From an uncultured Clostridia bacterium (GTDB taxonomy: Bacteria > Bacillota > Clostridia > Oscillospirales > Oscillospiraceae), in contig CAMWTG010000027.1 in assembly GCA_947177115.1 (NCBI GenBank), forward strand, positions 1-16,393: a DNA stretch of 16,393 nucleotides, in the 5' to 3' direction. A program made the position numbers and the translations under genes. Below are positions 1 through 8,100 of the stretch, piece after piece; position 1 is the first letter of the stretch; the number at the start of each line of letters is the position of its first letter. Under the pieces are notes generated by a model that ran no database searches, was not told the DNA's origin, and was given only the letters and a program-made list of their open reading frames with translations.

Positions 1-286
1 TGGGGTGGGATATGTGTATAATAGACTGGTTTACAAAGGCGGCGGTTATTCCCGCCGCCGCCAGCGCCGCCACCTGATCCTTCATCAGGGAGATCAGCGG
101 CGAGATCACCAGCGTCACGCCCGGCAGCAGCAGGGCCGGCACCTGATAGCACAGGGACTTTCCTCCGCCGGTGGGCATGATGCCTAGAGCGTCCCGGCCC
201 GAAAGGACCGCGTCCACTAGCGCCTCCTGGCCGGGGCGGAAGGCGCTGTGTCCGAAATATTGCTTGAGCGCGGAATACTTATCCAT
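1..286 (-). CDS. recQ: RecQ-family ATP-dependent DNA helicase, N-terminal part only
   Basis: RecQ helicases unwind DNA 3' to 5' in recombination and repair. Only the first 95 codons lie in the window; the gene runs off the left edge. Visible are the RecQ-type motif 0 (YFGHSAFRPGQEALVDA, near residues 10-26), Walker A (GIMPTGGGKSLCYQ, near 35-48) and motif Ia (VISPLISLMKDQV, near 60-72). The ATG at 284-286 is preceded on the minus strand by AAAAGGAGA, about 9 bases upstream, which supports this start. It is the last gene of a minus-strand series and is separated from the upstream membrane-protein gene by a hairpin at 313-343. The family is clear from the motifs. Whether the C-terminal zinc and HRDC domains are present cannot be seen. 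Confidence 0.93.
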   Translation of the reverse strand, partial: MDKYSALKQYFGHSAFRPGQEALVDAVLSGRDALGIMPTGGGKSLCYQVPALLLPGVTLVISPLISLMKDQVAALAAAGITAAFVNQSIIHISHP

Positions 287-312
287 AGGGATCCATCTCC
301 TTTTGACAGACC

Positions 313-343
313 AAAGGCGCTACCCCCATCGGATAGCGCCTTT
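313..343 (-). terminator. Stem-loop after the membrane-protein gene, possible terminator
   Basis: A perfect 10-bp inverted repeat (AAAGGCGCTA at 313-322, TAGCGCCTTT at 334-343) with an 11-base loop lies between the stop of the membrane-protein gene and recQ. The stem ends in a short U run (CCUUU) but no long U tract follows on the minus strand. It may therefore be a weak terminator or an mRNA 3'-end stabiliser rather than a strong terminator. Confidence 0.55.
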
Positions 344-369
344 AAAATCAAAGCAGGGAAAGACCGGCG

Positions 370-1161
370 TTACATCAGCTTTGTTGTATAAAACACCAAC
401 TCCGCAAACAGCAGCACACCCAAGCTCCACATCAAATAGTAAGTGGCGGCGGGCAGGAAAGCGGTCAGCAGCATGGCAGCCGCAGCCACAGCCAGCACGG
501 CGTATACAATGCGGTAGTCGCATTCCACGGAAAAGACACGGAGTTTCCACAGCTTGCCCTCATCCTTCTGGGCCTTGCTGGTCAGGAAGATTGCCGCTCC
601 CAGGGCCAGAGCCACGACAATGCATCCGGCCATTACCGGGAGCCCCCAGCGCTCAGAAGCGGCGGACGCGCCCCGCAGCCATACGCTGAACATGGCCCCG
701 CTGAGCACCACCGTACACAGTGCGCACTCATGCTGGTACAGCAGGTACACCAGCGCCAGCACCGCTGCAATGGGCACCAGGATGCACATGACGGTAACGC
801 CGGTGCTGACGCCCGGAGGGAAGAAGGTGATGATCCATCCGGACAGTGCGAAAAAGGCGCCAACGCCGGCCGTCCAGGAGAGGATCTTCCGCAGCTTCTG
901 GTTCTGCCGCTTAAAGTAAGCCCCTGCAGCGCCGAGGACCAGAGCCGCCAGTCCAAGCCACATGAGGACCTGCAGGGCTGTGAACCACTTCAGGCCCGCG
1001 GAGAGCGTACTTGCCGCCCACATGCGGTAGGTCAAAAACAGCCAGCACTCAGCGGCCAGGCCCAGCAGGAACACGTAATATACACGGTTCAGGGTCTGGT
1101 TCTCCGACTTCTCCCTGTCCGCATGCTTTTTGCTGATGGATTTCTTTTTTGTAGAAGACAT
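370..1161 (-). CDS. Multi-pass membrane protein of unknown function
   Basis: I do not recognise this 263-residue protein. A lysine- and serine-rich, charged N-terminus of about 22 residues (MSSTKKKSISKKHADREK) is followed by about eight hydrophobic segments, near residues 27-45, 60-83, 93-113, 120-142, 146-162, 174-195, 217-235 and 238-258. Short basic loops such as KRQNQKLRK (84-92) probably face the cytoplasm. There is no signal peptide cleavage site, catalytic motif or obvious transporter signature. The start at 1161 has GGAGG about 10 bases upstream. A good promoter (1228-1256) and a downstream stem-loop (313-343) suggest that it is transcribed alone. It sits between mreB and recQ, which gives no clear functional hint. 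Confidence 0.8.
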   Translation of the reverse strand: MSSTKKKSISKKHADREKSENQTLNRVYYVFLLGLAAECWLFLTYRMWAASTLSAGLKWFTALQVLMWLGLAALVLGAAGAYFKRQNQKLRKILSWTAGVGAFFALSGWIITFFPPGVSTGVTVMCILVPIAAVLALVYLLYQHECALCTVVLSGAMFSVWLRGASAASERWGLPVMAGCIVVALALGAAIFLTSKAQKDEGKLWKLRVFSVECDYRIVYAVLAVAAAAMLLTAFLPAATYYLMWSLGVLLFAELVFYTTKLM

Positions 1162-1227
1162 GTATGCAAACCTCCAACGGATATTCAGACGCGTGGAAAT
1201 TCCTGCCAGCAGGCAGGACGCCAGGTT

Positions 1228-1256
1228 ATTTTAGCAGATTTCCGGCGTCATTGCAA
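1228..1256 (-). promoter_or_regulatory. Sigma-A-type promoter for the membrane-protein gene
   Basis: Read on the minus strand: TTGCAA (1251-1256), a 17-base spacer, then TAAAAT (1228-1233), about 67 bases upstream of the ATG. The leader between them can form a short hairpin (CCTGCC and GGCAGG, 1202-1217). Confidence 0.7.
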
Positions 1257-1323
1257 GAGAAAAAGTGATTTTTGTAAAATTGCCCGGAAAGTGGGGAGGG
1301 ACAGCGGCTTGGGATGCAGGCCC

Positions 1324-2352
1324 TCAGTTCACCTGCCGGCGGCGGGAGAGGTTGATGGTGCCCTCCTGCATGTCGGTGATCATGTCCAGGCTCCGGCCCG
1401 TGCCCTCGGCCACGCAGGCGATGGCATTATCCGCCACAGTAGTGGCAATGCCGGTACGGGAGGTGATAAGCTTGTCGAAGCCGTAGACCATGCTGCCGCC
1501 GCCGGTCATCATGATGCCATTGGTGGATACGTCCGCCACCAGCTCCGGGGGCGTACGCTCCAGCACGGCGTGGATGCTCTCCAGAATCCGCTCGGTGGGC
1601 TCCTCGAAAGCTTCCATCATTTCGGCGGAGGACACGGTGATGGTCTTGGGCAGGCCCGTAAGCAGGCAGCGGCCCTTCACATCCATAAAGGTCTCGTCCT
1701 CTCTCGGATAGACGCAGCCGATGGCGATCTTCATTTTCTCCGCCGTACTGTCGCCCACCAGGATGTTGTGCTTGCGGCGCATATACTTGACCACAGCCTC
1801 GTTGAACTGGTCGCCGGCCACCTTGATGGAGGCGGACTCCACCACGCCGCCCAGGGAGATGACGGCGATATCGGCGGTGCCGCCGCCGATATCCACCACC
1901 ATGTGGCCATCGGGCTTCATGATGTCGATGCCCGCGCCAATGGCGGCAGCGATAGGCTCCTCAATGAGGTACACCCGGCGGCAGCCGGACTGGATGCCCG
2001 CGTCCACCACGGCGCGCTCTTCCACCTCGGTGATGCCGGAGGGGACGCAGATGATGACCCGGGGCTTGAAGACCATGAAGCCCGCCACCTTGCGGATAAA
2101 CTCCTTGAGCATCCGCTCGGTCATGTCATAGTCGGAGATCACGCCCTCCCGGAGGGGGCGGATGGCCACGATGTTGCCGGGGGTGCGGCCCAGCATCTGC
2201 CGGGCCTCCTCGCCCACCTTGAGGAGCTTGCCGGTGTTCTTGTCCATAGCGACCACGGAGGGCTCATTGAGCACAATGCCCTTATTTTTCACGTATACCA
2301 ATACGGAAGCCGTACCCAGATCAATGCCGATATCTTTTGCGAAAGCGCACAT
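1324..2352 (-). CDS. mreB: Rod-shape-determining actin homologue (MreB/Mbl family)
   Basis: MreB-family proteins polymerise on the inner membrane face and guide lateral cell-wall synthesis. The 342-residue length fits the family. The actin-fold nucleotide motifs are present: phosphate 1 (DIGIDLGTASVLVYVKNKG, residues 7-25), the connect region (EEPIAAAIGAG, 131-141), phosphate 2 (DIGGGTADIAV, 154-164) and the adenosine motif (MMTGGGSMVYGFDKLI, near 285-300). The start at 2352 is supported by GAGGTGGAAAGG just upstream. It has its own strong promoter (2419-2447), and mreC and mreD are not adjacent. A stand-alone gene of this kind is often an Mbl- or MreBH-like paralogue, so the exact symbol is uncertain while the family is not. 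Confidence 0.93.
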   Translation of the reverse strand: MCAFAKDIGIDLGTASVLVYVKNKGIVLNEPSVVAMDKNTGKLLKVGEEARQMLGRTPGNIVAIRPLREGVISDYDMTERMLKEFIRKVAGFMVFKPRVIICVPSGITEVEERAVVDAGIQSGCRRVYLIEEPIAAAIGAGIDIMKPDGHMVVDIGGGTADIAVISLGGVVESASIKVAGDQFNEAVVKYMRRKHNILVGDSTAEKMKIAIGCVYPREDETFMDVKGRCLLTGLPKTITVSSAEMMEAFEEPTERILESIHAVLERTPPELVADVSTNGIMMTGGGSMVYGFDKLITSRTGIATTVADNAIACVAEGTGRSLDMITDMQEGTINLSRRRQVN

Positions 2353-2418
2353 ACCTTTCCACCTCGTCAGTTGTCCATTCTATTTTGAGCAAAATCTTTG
2401 CTGATACTCTAAAAAATC

Positions 2419-2447
2419 ATTATACTAAGCCCGTCCAAATTTTGCAA
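2419..2447 (-). promoter_or_regulatory. Strong sigma-A-type promoter for mreB
   Basis: Read on the minus strand: TTGCAA (2442-2447), a 17-base spacer, then the perfect -10 TATAAT (2419-2424), about 67 bases before the mreB ATG. It lies in the AT-rich gap between comF and mreB, so mreB does not depend on comF transcription. Confidence 0.8.
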
Positions 2448-2484
2448 GCCATTACGGGGACTTTCTTTCTTAAATTTTACCAAA

Positions 2485-3159
2485 TTATGGCAAAGGGGCT
2501 CCGCCGTCCTCCGTTTTCCGCCGCCCGCCGGCCAAAACGGCGCAGACTACCCCCGCCGCGCCGGCCTCCAGGAGGGCATCCGCGGCGGCGGAGAGGGTGC
2601 TGCCGGTGGTGCATACATCGTCAATAAGCAGGAAGCGGCGGCCCCGCACCCGGTCCGGACGGGGGACGGCATAGGCGGCCTTTACATTCTTTTCTCTCTG
2701 AGCGGGGTCGCTTAGAGAGGACTGGGCTTTGGTATGGCGGGTCTTCCGCAGGGCCGGCGCCGCCCGGATGCCCCAAAGCCTTGCGGTTTCCTCCGCCAAA
2801 AGGCGGGCTTGGTCGAAGCCTCTTTCAAAATTCCGCCGGAGGCTCACCGGGACGAAGGTCACCGCGTCAAATTCACCGGAGAGCTGCTCCGCCGCAGTCT
2901 GGGCGATATAGCGGGCGAATACCTTCGACCGCCAGGATTTTTTGCCGAATTTCAGTGCTTTTATGCCCATCTCCACCGGGCCGTCATAGTAGAAGGCTAC
3001 GGCGCAGCGGTAGTTGTTTTTTCCAATCAGCTGGACTGCGTTTTTCTCCTCACGAAACGGGAGGGAGTTTTCGCAGTTGGGGCAGAGGTCCCCCTTTTCC
3101 AATAATTTACCACAAAAGGCGCATTTTGGGGGAAAGAGAAGGTCAAGAATCATCTTCAT
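2485..3159 (-). CDS. comF: ComF-family phosphoribosyltransferase-like protein
   Basis: ComF/ComFC/GntX-family proteins combine an N-terminal zinc ribbon with a type I phosphoribosyltransferase fold and take part in DNA uptake in competent bacteria; their chemistry is poorly defined. In this 224-residue protein the zinc ribbon is CAFC (13-16) with CPNC (26-29). The family RGFDQARLLA motif lies near residue 114, and the PRPP-binding loop is LLIDDVCTTGST (177-188). The ATG at 3159 (or a second ATG at 3153) lacks a convincing Shine-Dalgarno sequence. Hairpin-repeat copy A begins only about 7 bases upstream of the first ATG, so no native promoter is recognisable. The repeat may have landed in or replaced the upstream region. 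The family call is firm; expression is uncertain. Confidence 0.9.
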   Translation of the reverse strand: MKMILDLLFPPKCAFCGKLLEKGDLCPNCENSLPFREEKNAVQLIGKNNYRCAVAFYYDGPVEMGIKALKFGKKSWRSKVFARYIAQTAAEQLSGEFDAVTFVPVSLRRNFERGFDQARLLAEETARLWGIRAAPALRKTRHTKAQSSLSDPAQREKNVKAAYAVPRPDRVRGRRFLLIDDVCTTGSTLSAAADALLEAGAAGVVCAVLAGGRRKTEDGGAPLP

Positions 3160-3165
3160 TACTGC

Positions 3166-3458
3166 ATTCTTCGCTGCGGCCCTGCGGGCCGCTCCGCATG
3201 GCTTCTATTCGCTGCCCCGGGACCTGCGCGGCCCCGGACTCCGCGCCTACTTTTCGCGCCCGCGAAAAGTAGGCAAAAGCGGGCTTAAACCTACGGTTTA
3301 AGAATCCCTTGGGGCGTCACGCGGAGCGTGACACCTTATTACGGGGGAATTTGTTTTTTTGCGCTTGTCCTGTAGTCCGTCCGGCCTATCATGTTGCGGG
3401 TGTGGTTTCTCCTGCTCCGCGTCTATCTTAGGATGTCAAATCGGTCCCTACCGTATTA
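3166..3458 (+). repeat. Multi-hairpin repeat, copy A (forward)
   Basis: This intergenic block matches copy B (3838-4131) in inverted orientation. The core 3284-3385 differs at only about six of 100 positions. The flanks are more diverged but keep the same stems. Stems in order: GCGGCCC/GGGCCGC (3176-3192), a GC-rich arm around 3213-3236, CTACTTTTCGCG/CGCGAAAAGTAG (3247-3272), CTTAAACC/GGTTTAAG (3284-3302) and GTCACGC/GCGTGAC (3316-3332). A conserved TTATTACGGGGG and a T-rich tract follow. The similarity weakens after 3386 but can be followed to about 3458. No gene is seen in the 345-base gap between comF and the XRE gene. Confidence 0.8.
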
Positions 3459-3503
3459 CACATGGGGAGCTCCCGCAACGCACTATCATCTAAAATTGCA
3501 CGC

Positions 3504-3722
3504 TCAATAGCTTCGCGGGTATGGGCGCTTCTCATCCGTCAGCCCTGCCAAATAATCCATGCTGGTATCCAATGCCAGCGCAATGCGGCGCAATTGCTCA
3601 TAGGTGTAATACCGCTTCCCAGTCTCCAGCTTGGAATAATCGCTTTGGTCGATCCCCGTTAGCATCTGCATTTTAATTTGCGTGTAACCGCGTTCCTGGC
3701 GGAGGGCCCGCAATCTAGTCAT
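3504..3722 (-). CDS. Small XRE/Cro-type helix-turn-helix regulator
   Basis: This is a 72-residue DNA-binding protein made almost entirely of one XRE-type HTH domain. The helix-turn-helix spans about residues 14-36 (TQIKMQMLTGIDQSDYSKLE, then TGKR), followed by EQLRRIALALDTSMDYLAGLTDE, which is typical of Cro/C1 folds. The tail is short and basic to aromatic. The start at 3722 has only a weak GGTGAT ribosome site. The gene is visibly less GC-rich than its neighbours. It lies between two inverted copies of a hairpin repeat, with a 9-bp direct repeat just upstream (3749-3782) that could be its own operator. Its target genes are not evident. Cassette-like placement and base composition suggest acquisition by transfer; that is inference. 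Confidence 0.85.
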   Translation of the reverse strand: MTRLRALRQERGYTQIKMQMLTGIDQSDYSKLETGKRYYTYEQLRRIALALDTSMDYLAGLTDEKRPYPRSY

Positions 3723-3748
3723 ATCATCACCAAGTCTATTATGGCAAT

Positions 3749-3782
3749 TTGACCTATTTGTTTTAGGGTGATATTGACCTAT
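3749..3782 (-). promoter_or_regulatory. Twin ATAGGTCAA boxes, candidate operator of the XRE gene
   Basis: The 9-mer ATAGGTCAA (minus strand) occurs exactly twice, at 3749-3757 and 3774-3782, with 25 bases between starts. A possible -10 (CATAAT, 3738-3743) lies just downstream with a poor -35. Paired identical boxes upstream of an HTH gene suggest autoregulation; this is inferred. Confidence 0.45.
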
Positions 3783-3816
3783 AAAAAAGCCACCCTGGAA
3801 AAACCAGGGTGGCTTT
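3783..3816 (-). terminator. Rho-independent terminator at the 3' end of repeat copy B
   Basis: A perfect 13-bp stem (AAAGCCACCCTGG and its complement, 3786-3798 with 3804-3816) has a 5-base loop. Read on the minus strand it is followed by six U residues, a textbook intrinsic terminator. It would end transcripts coming leftward from the large operon and repeat copy B, insulating the XRE gene. The A-rich other side makes partial bidirectional action possible. Confidence 0.85.
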
Positions 3817-3837
3817 CATATATACGCCGGGAGGCTC

Positions 3838-4131
3838 CGAAGCGATATGGTAGGGTCTACCGATTACATCGTAGAATAGGCGAATCGCCTGATACATGTG
3901 CCGGAAGTCCGGTTTAGACCGGACGGAGTACAGGACGAGCGCAAAAAAACAAACTCCCCCGTAATAAGGTGTCACGCTCCGCGTGACGCCCTAAGGGATT
4001 CTTAAACCGCAGGTTTAAGTGACTTTTTGGTTACTTTTTGTTCACACAAAAAGTAACCGCAGGGTCCGGGGGCGCGCAGCCCCCGGGCCAGGTAAAGAAC
4101 CAACTGCCCTCGCGCCCGGAGGGCGCGAAGA
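3838..4131 (-). repeat. Multi-hairpin repeat, copy B (inverted)
   Basis: This is the reverse-oriented partner of copy A, starting immediately after the stop codon of the dehydrogenase-like gene. Stems: CGCGCCC/GGGCGCG (4111-4127), CCGGGGGC/GCCCCCGG (4066-4086), GGTTACTTTTTG/CAAAAAGTAACC (4029-4058), CTTAAACC/GGTTTAAG (4001-4019) and GTCACGC/GCGTGAC (3971-3987). Copy B has two further palindromes: GTCCGG/CCGGAC around 3908-3925, and AGGCGA/TCGCCT at 3878-3890. Base changes relative to copy A are matched on both sides of the first and third stems. The 410-base gap between the XRE and dehydrogenase-like genes holds this repeat, the terminator and the operator-like boxes, with no convincing gene. 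Confidence 0.8.
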
Positions 4132-5118
4132 TCAATCTATCCCCTTCAACATTTCGACTGTCTCCCCTATCCTCTCCGCCAATGCCTCCGGAATGTCAAG
4201 CCTCTCCACCTCACACCCCCCGGCGGTCAGCCGGTTTTTCATACCAAAGTACACCCCATCGAGAAAAACAGAAGAATACTGCCACTCTCCCCGCAGGCAG
4301 GCGAGGAGGCTCAGCGCCCCGGAGGACAGCGCGGGGGCCACATAGGGCTTGTACCCCAGCGCCCGCATCTCCAGATTGGCACGCTTGGTAAGCTCTGTCA
4401 ACTCCTTGGATAGTTCACTGTCATAATTGCGAATAGAATTGGCAATGATCAGCCCCTCCCCGTGGGGGCCGAAGGCCCGCCCCTCGGTGAGATAGGACGC
4501 AAACCGGGCGTCCTTCCGCGCATAATACATAGCCCGGGCATTCATTACGCCCAGTCCAAACCCCCGCACCTGATGGACAGACAGCCCCTTGTAATCCAGC
4601 TCCCCCGCTTCGTTTTTATTGCTCTCCAGCAGTGCCGCACGGCACAGCTGGTCCACCGGATCGCTGACCACACAGAACATGCCCTTGTATCCCTTGTTCC
4701 GGGCCATACGGGCGTAGCTTGCCGCCAGAGGCCGGTTCAGTTCGTACTGGGCCATGCGCACATCGCCGCTCTTCACCGCCGTATCCGGCACGAAACGGGA
4801 GGCGCAGAAGAGGAACACATCACAGTCCAGAATGTGATCGATATCGACAATTTCTACCGGGGGGAATCGGGGACCTCCTGGGGCGCAGATCTGGTTCAGC
4901 TCAAACTCCCACCGCTGGGGCACCCCCTCCCGCAGATCGCAGATGCCCAGGGCGGAGATCACGTCCCCGCCCAGAAGGCGGAGGCCCGTGGCCAGCGTGC
5001 TGCCCACATCTCCCAAGGCCAGCAGATGGACCCGGTATTTCTCCTTTATGGCCAACGGTTCGCCGGGAAACGGTCCCCGCAGACATATTTCGCGGTGATG
5101 ATACAGATCGTATTTCAT
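4132..5118 (-). CDS. Divergent lactate/malate dehydrogenase-like NAD(P)-binding protein
   Basis: This 328-residue protein has the layout of the LDH/MDH family but is well diverged. An N-terminal extension of about 28 residues precedes the Rossmann glycine motif LALGDVGSTLATG (33-45). A possible substrate-loop arginine lies in CASRFVPD (115-122). SDPVD (152-156) matches the family's SNPVD, and FGPHGEG (216-222) resembles the catalytic GEHGD with H219 as candidate proton acceptor. The substrate cannot be told; some relatives of this fold act on other 2-hydroxyacids. I chose the ATG at 5118 over an in-frame TTG at 5133, because TTG would overlap the upstream gene and GGGTGA sits about 8 bases before the ATG. 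It starts 7 bases after the stop of the 1602-residue gene, so the two are probably translationally coupled. Confidence 0.75.
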   Translation of the reverse strand: MKYDLYHHREICLRGPFPGEPLAIKEKYRVHLLALGDVGSTLATGLRLLGGDVISALGICDLREGVPQRWEFELNQICAPGGPRFPPVEIVDIDHILDCDVFLFCASRFVPDTAVKSGDVRMAQYELNRPLAASYARMARNKGYKGMFCVVSDPVDQLCRAALLESNKNEAGELDYKGLSVHQVRGFGLGVMNARAMYYARKDARFASYLTEGRAFGPHGEGLIIANSIRNYDSELSKELTELTKRANLEMRALGYKPYVAPALSSGALSLLACLRGEWQYSSVFLDGVYFGMKNRLTAGGCEVERLDIPEALAERIGETVEMLKGID

Positions 5119-5125
5119 GTTTTTT

Positions 5126-8100
5126 TCACCCAATCACAATTTTGAAGTTGGCCTGCAGCCGTTTGAGCATCTCGATATCATTGTCCAGATAGGTGGACGC
5201 GGACCGGCTCAGGTCGTAAGCCATGCAGCTGCCTTTGTCCGGGCAGAGGGGCAGTATGACCGCCTCGCCCAGGCGGCTGAGGGTCAGGTTCCGGGCATAG
5301 AGGGCGCGGTACTCTGTTTCCAGCGCCAGAAGGATGTCCCGGGCGTTTTCCAGACAGCACAGGGACAGATGATAGGTGGAGCCATCGGCGCAGTCTTCGC
5401 TGAAATCCGGAGCGGCGTAGGGAAAGATGCGGTTCACCGCCGGATGGAGGCCCCCGGCCATAGGCTCTAGGCGGCGGACGGTGTCCCCGCCGATAAAGGG
5501 GTACAGGGTGGACTCCACAAACCGCAGGCGGAGGTTGGGCAGGTAATAGACGCTGTCCACCGGGTAGCCCAGCTGCTCCATGGTGTCCCGGCCCATGCCG
5601 GTGAGATAGCCCACCAGCACCTGGCGCACCTGGGTGCCGGTCTCGGCCAGCAGGGGGGCGATGGCGTGGATGCGTTTGCCATCGTGGAGCATGTCGTCCA
5701 CCAGGATCACCGGCCGGTCGAAGGCCCGGATGGTCCGTACCTGGTCGGCCAGGGAGGAGTAGAAGGGATAGGCCTCCACGGAAAAACTGGACAAATCCGG
5801 CTCATAGACCTTGTCGGTGTGAAGGGTCTTGGTCACCGTGTTGGGCACCGCCACGCCCCGTAGAATTTTGCCGAAGGGTACGCAGATGCAGTCCCCCAGG
5901 ACCCGAGGCTCAACGGGATGGGGCGGCACGCCGTTGCAGGCGGCGATCCGCCGCAGCAGCCGCTGGTACACCACCCCCGCCGACATGGACAGCACCAGGC
6001 AGCCGGGGTACATCTCCGTCAGGGCCCTTTGCAGCCGCCGGTGGGCCAGGGAGACGGTGTTCAGGACCCGGAGGTTGGCGTTGAGGGGGGCCTTGATGGT
6101 GGTTTCAATGTTCCGGGTGAGGACAATGGGGCGGCGCATGTCCACGGTGAGAATCTCCTGGCCGTGGTCCGTCACCGGGGCGGTGACAAAGCCCTGCAGG
6201 GCCAGGATCTCCCGGACATAGGAGACCGTGGCCTCCGCGGGACAATAGAGGGCGAAGCTGAACTCCTGCCGCAGGGCCAGCGTTAAGACCTCGGTGAGCA
6301 GCAGCTGGCACAGATCCAGCTGGGCGGGGCTCTTGGGGACGTAGATGCCGCTGATGACCAGCACCCGGCCGCCGGTTTCCCGGCGGATGAAGGCGCTCAG
6401 CTGGGCGTTGCCCAGCCGGGCAAACAGCTGATGAGATTCCAGACACCGGAAACTGGCAAAGCCCAGGGCGTTCTGCCCCTGGCGCAGGATGCACAGATGG
6501 TCCCCCGCCCTGCGCAGGGTCCCGCACAGCCAGCCGGGGTCCGGGTGGGCGGCAAGGACCGAGGCCCGCAGCGCGCCCTCGATCTCCTCCGTCAGCTCCA
6601 CGCACTGCTGGAACTCGATCTCGTCCAGCCGCAGCAGGGGCTTGTCCTGAGGCTCCCGGAGGTAGAGGCCGTGGAGGTAGATGAACTCCTGGGCCACCGG
6701 GTCGATGAGGTTGGAGATATCCCGGCCCTGGTCGATGGCCTCACGGATGCGGGTAGAGCTGATCTCCTCCAGGTGGGTGGGAAGTTTCAGTTCGATCACC
6801 CGGCCGGTGATGGCGCTGTAGTCGTGGGGGTCCGCCCTGCCGGTCTGGGACCGGCGAAAGATAATGTGGTCGAAGGTGTGGATGGAGTTTTCCTCGGGAC
6901 TTTTGCGGTAGGAGGAGGCCCCCGCCACCACATCGCTGCCCGCCACGATGGCCACCTTCCTGCCGGGGAAGGCGTCCCGGAGGGCGGCCAGATTGGCCGG
7001 ATTGGCGATGTTCACGGGAAAGTCCTCGGGAAAGACGGCAACATGGAACTCGTCCGCCGTGGCAATGGAGGCCAGGCGGCGGCGGATGCGGTGGGGCTGG
7101 GTCTTTTTGGACCAGGAGAATTCATCGATAGCCAGCAGCACCTCATACCCCAGATCCCGGATCGCCCGGATGATGCCCTTGTGGGACAGGGTGAAGGGGT
7201 CAAAGGTGCCGGGGAAGAAGGCAATGGGCCGGGGCTCCTCAAAGCGGAAGCCGCCGTGGAGGATCTCCTGCTCGGTGAGGAAACGGTACAGCCTGCCCAG
7301 CATGGCGGCGCGGTAGTAGAAGGTCAGCTCATCTCCCCGGTCCTCCCGCAGCAGGGCCAGAATCTTTTTCAGGGTCAGCAGGAAGGCCCGGCGCTTCTCA
7401 TGCCGGCCCAGGATCTCCGAGCCGAATACATGGTGCCCCAGAACGAACAGGGCCTCCTGCCGCACCTCGCTGCGGAAACCTGCCAGCCCCTTGAGCAGCA
7501 TCCCAAGCAGCCGCTCCCGGCGGCGGCGGTAGACCGTGTCTCTCTCCGGAAAACGGACGCGGTAGGTGTCGTATTCCTCATAAACAACCCCCACAGTGTC
7601 CAGGGCGGCGGAGACCACCCGGGCATTGGAGGAGCACAGGGAGCTCTCCAGCTCGCTGAGGATCTCCTCCAGCTGCACCGGCGGCAGCCACAGGCAGAAC
7701 CGGCCCAGATAGCCGGGGATGTACTTGGCAAACTCCTGCTGGCCGATCTCCAGGCCCCGGCACAGCTCCACCGCCACCTCGTTGCGCTCCTCCGTGGATA
7801 GAAGTCCGGCAATGGACAGCAGGGCGGAGCCCGCCGCGTGGCGGACGGTGACCCGGTCGCTGACCTTTACCAGGTTAGTCAAATGGGTGGCGATATGCAG
7901 CAGGCTTCCGCCTCCCTCCTGGGCGAACTGGGTCAGCAGGCGGATGTTCACCTCTTTTATGATCCAGGGAGTGGCGGTCTTCAAATTGTCCAGGAAGATC
8001 TCCGACACCGCCTCCCTGGGCAGGGCGAGCCGGCTGCCCCGGCCGGTGACCTCGCCTGCCGCCTGCTCCCGCAGCAGCGCCAATGACCGGCAGTCATGGC

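Noticed and set aside
730..2388. A 552-codon plus-strand frame opposite mreB and the membrane gene
   Set aside because: It spans two real minus-strand genes and their intergenic promoter, has low-complexity composition and no ribosome site.
3763..3975. A 70-codon minus-strand frame within repeat copy B
   Set aside because: It runs through the perfect terminator hairpin, and the matching frame in copy A is broken by a stop, so coding conservation is absent.
3166..4131. CRISPR array or toxin-antitoxin module around the XRE gene
   Set aside because: There are only two long inverted copies, no short regularly spaced direct repeats, and no partner toxin frame beside the XRE gene.
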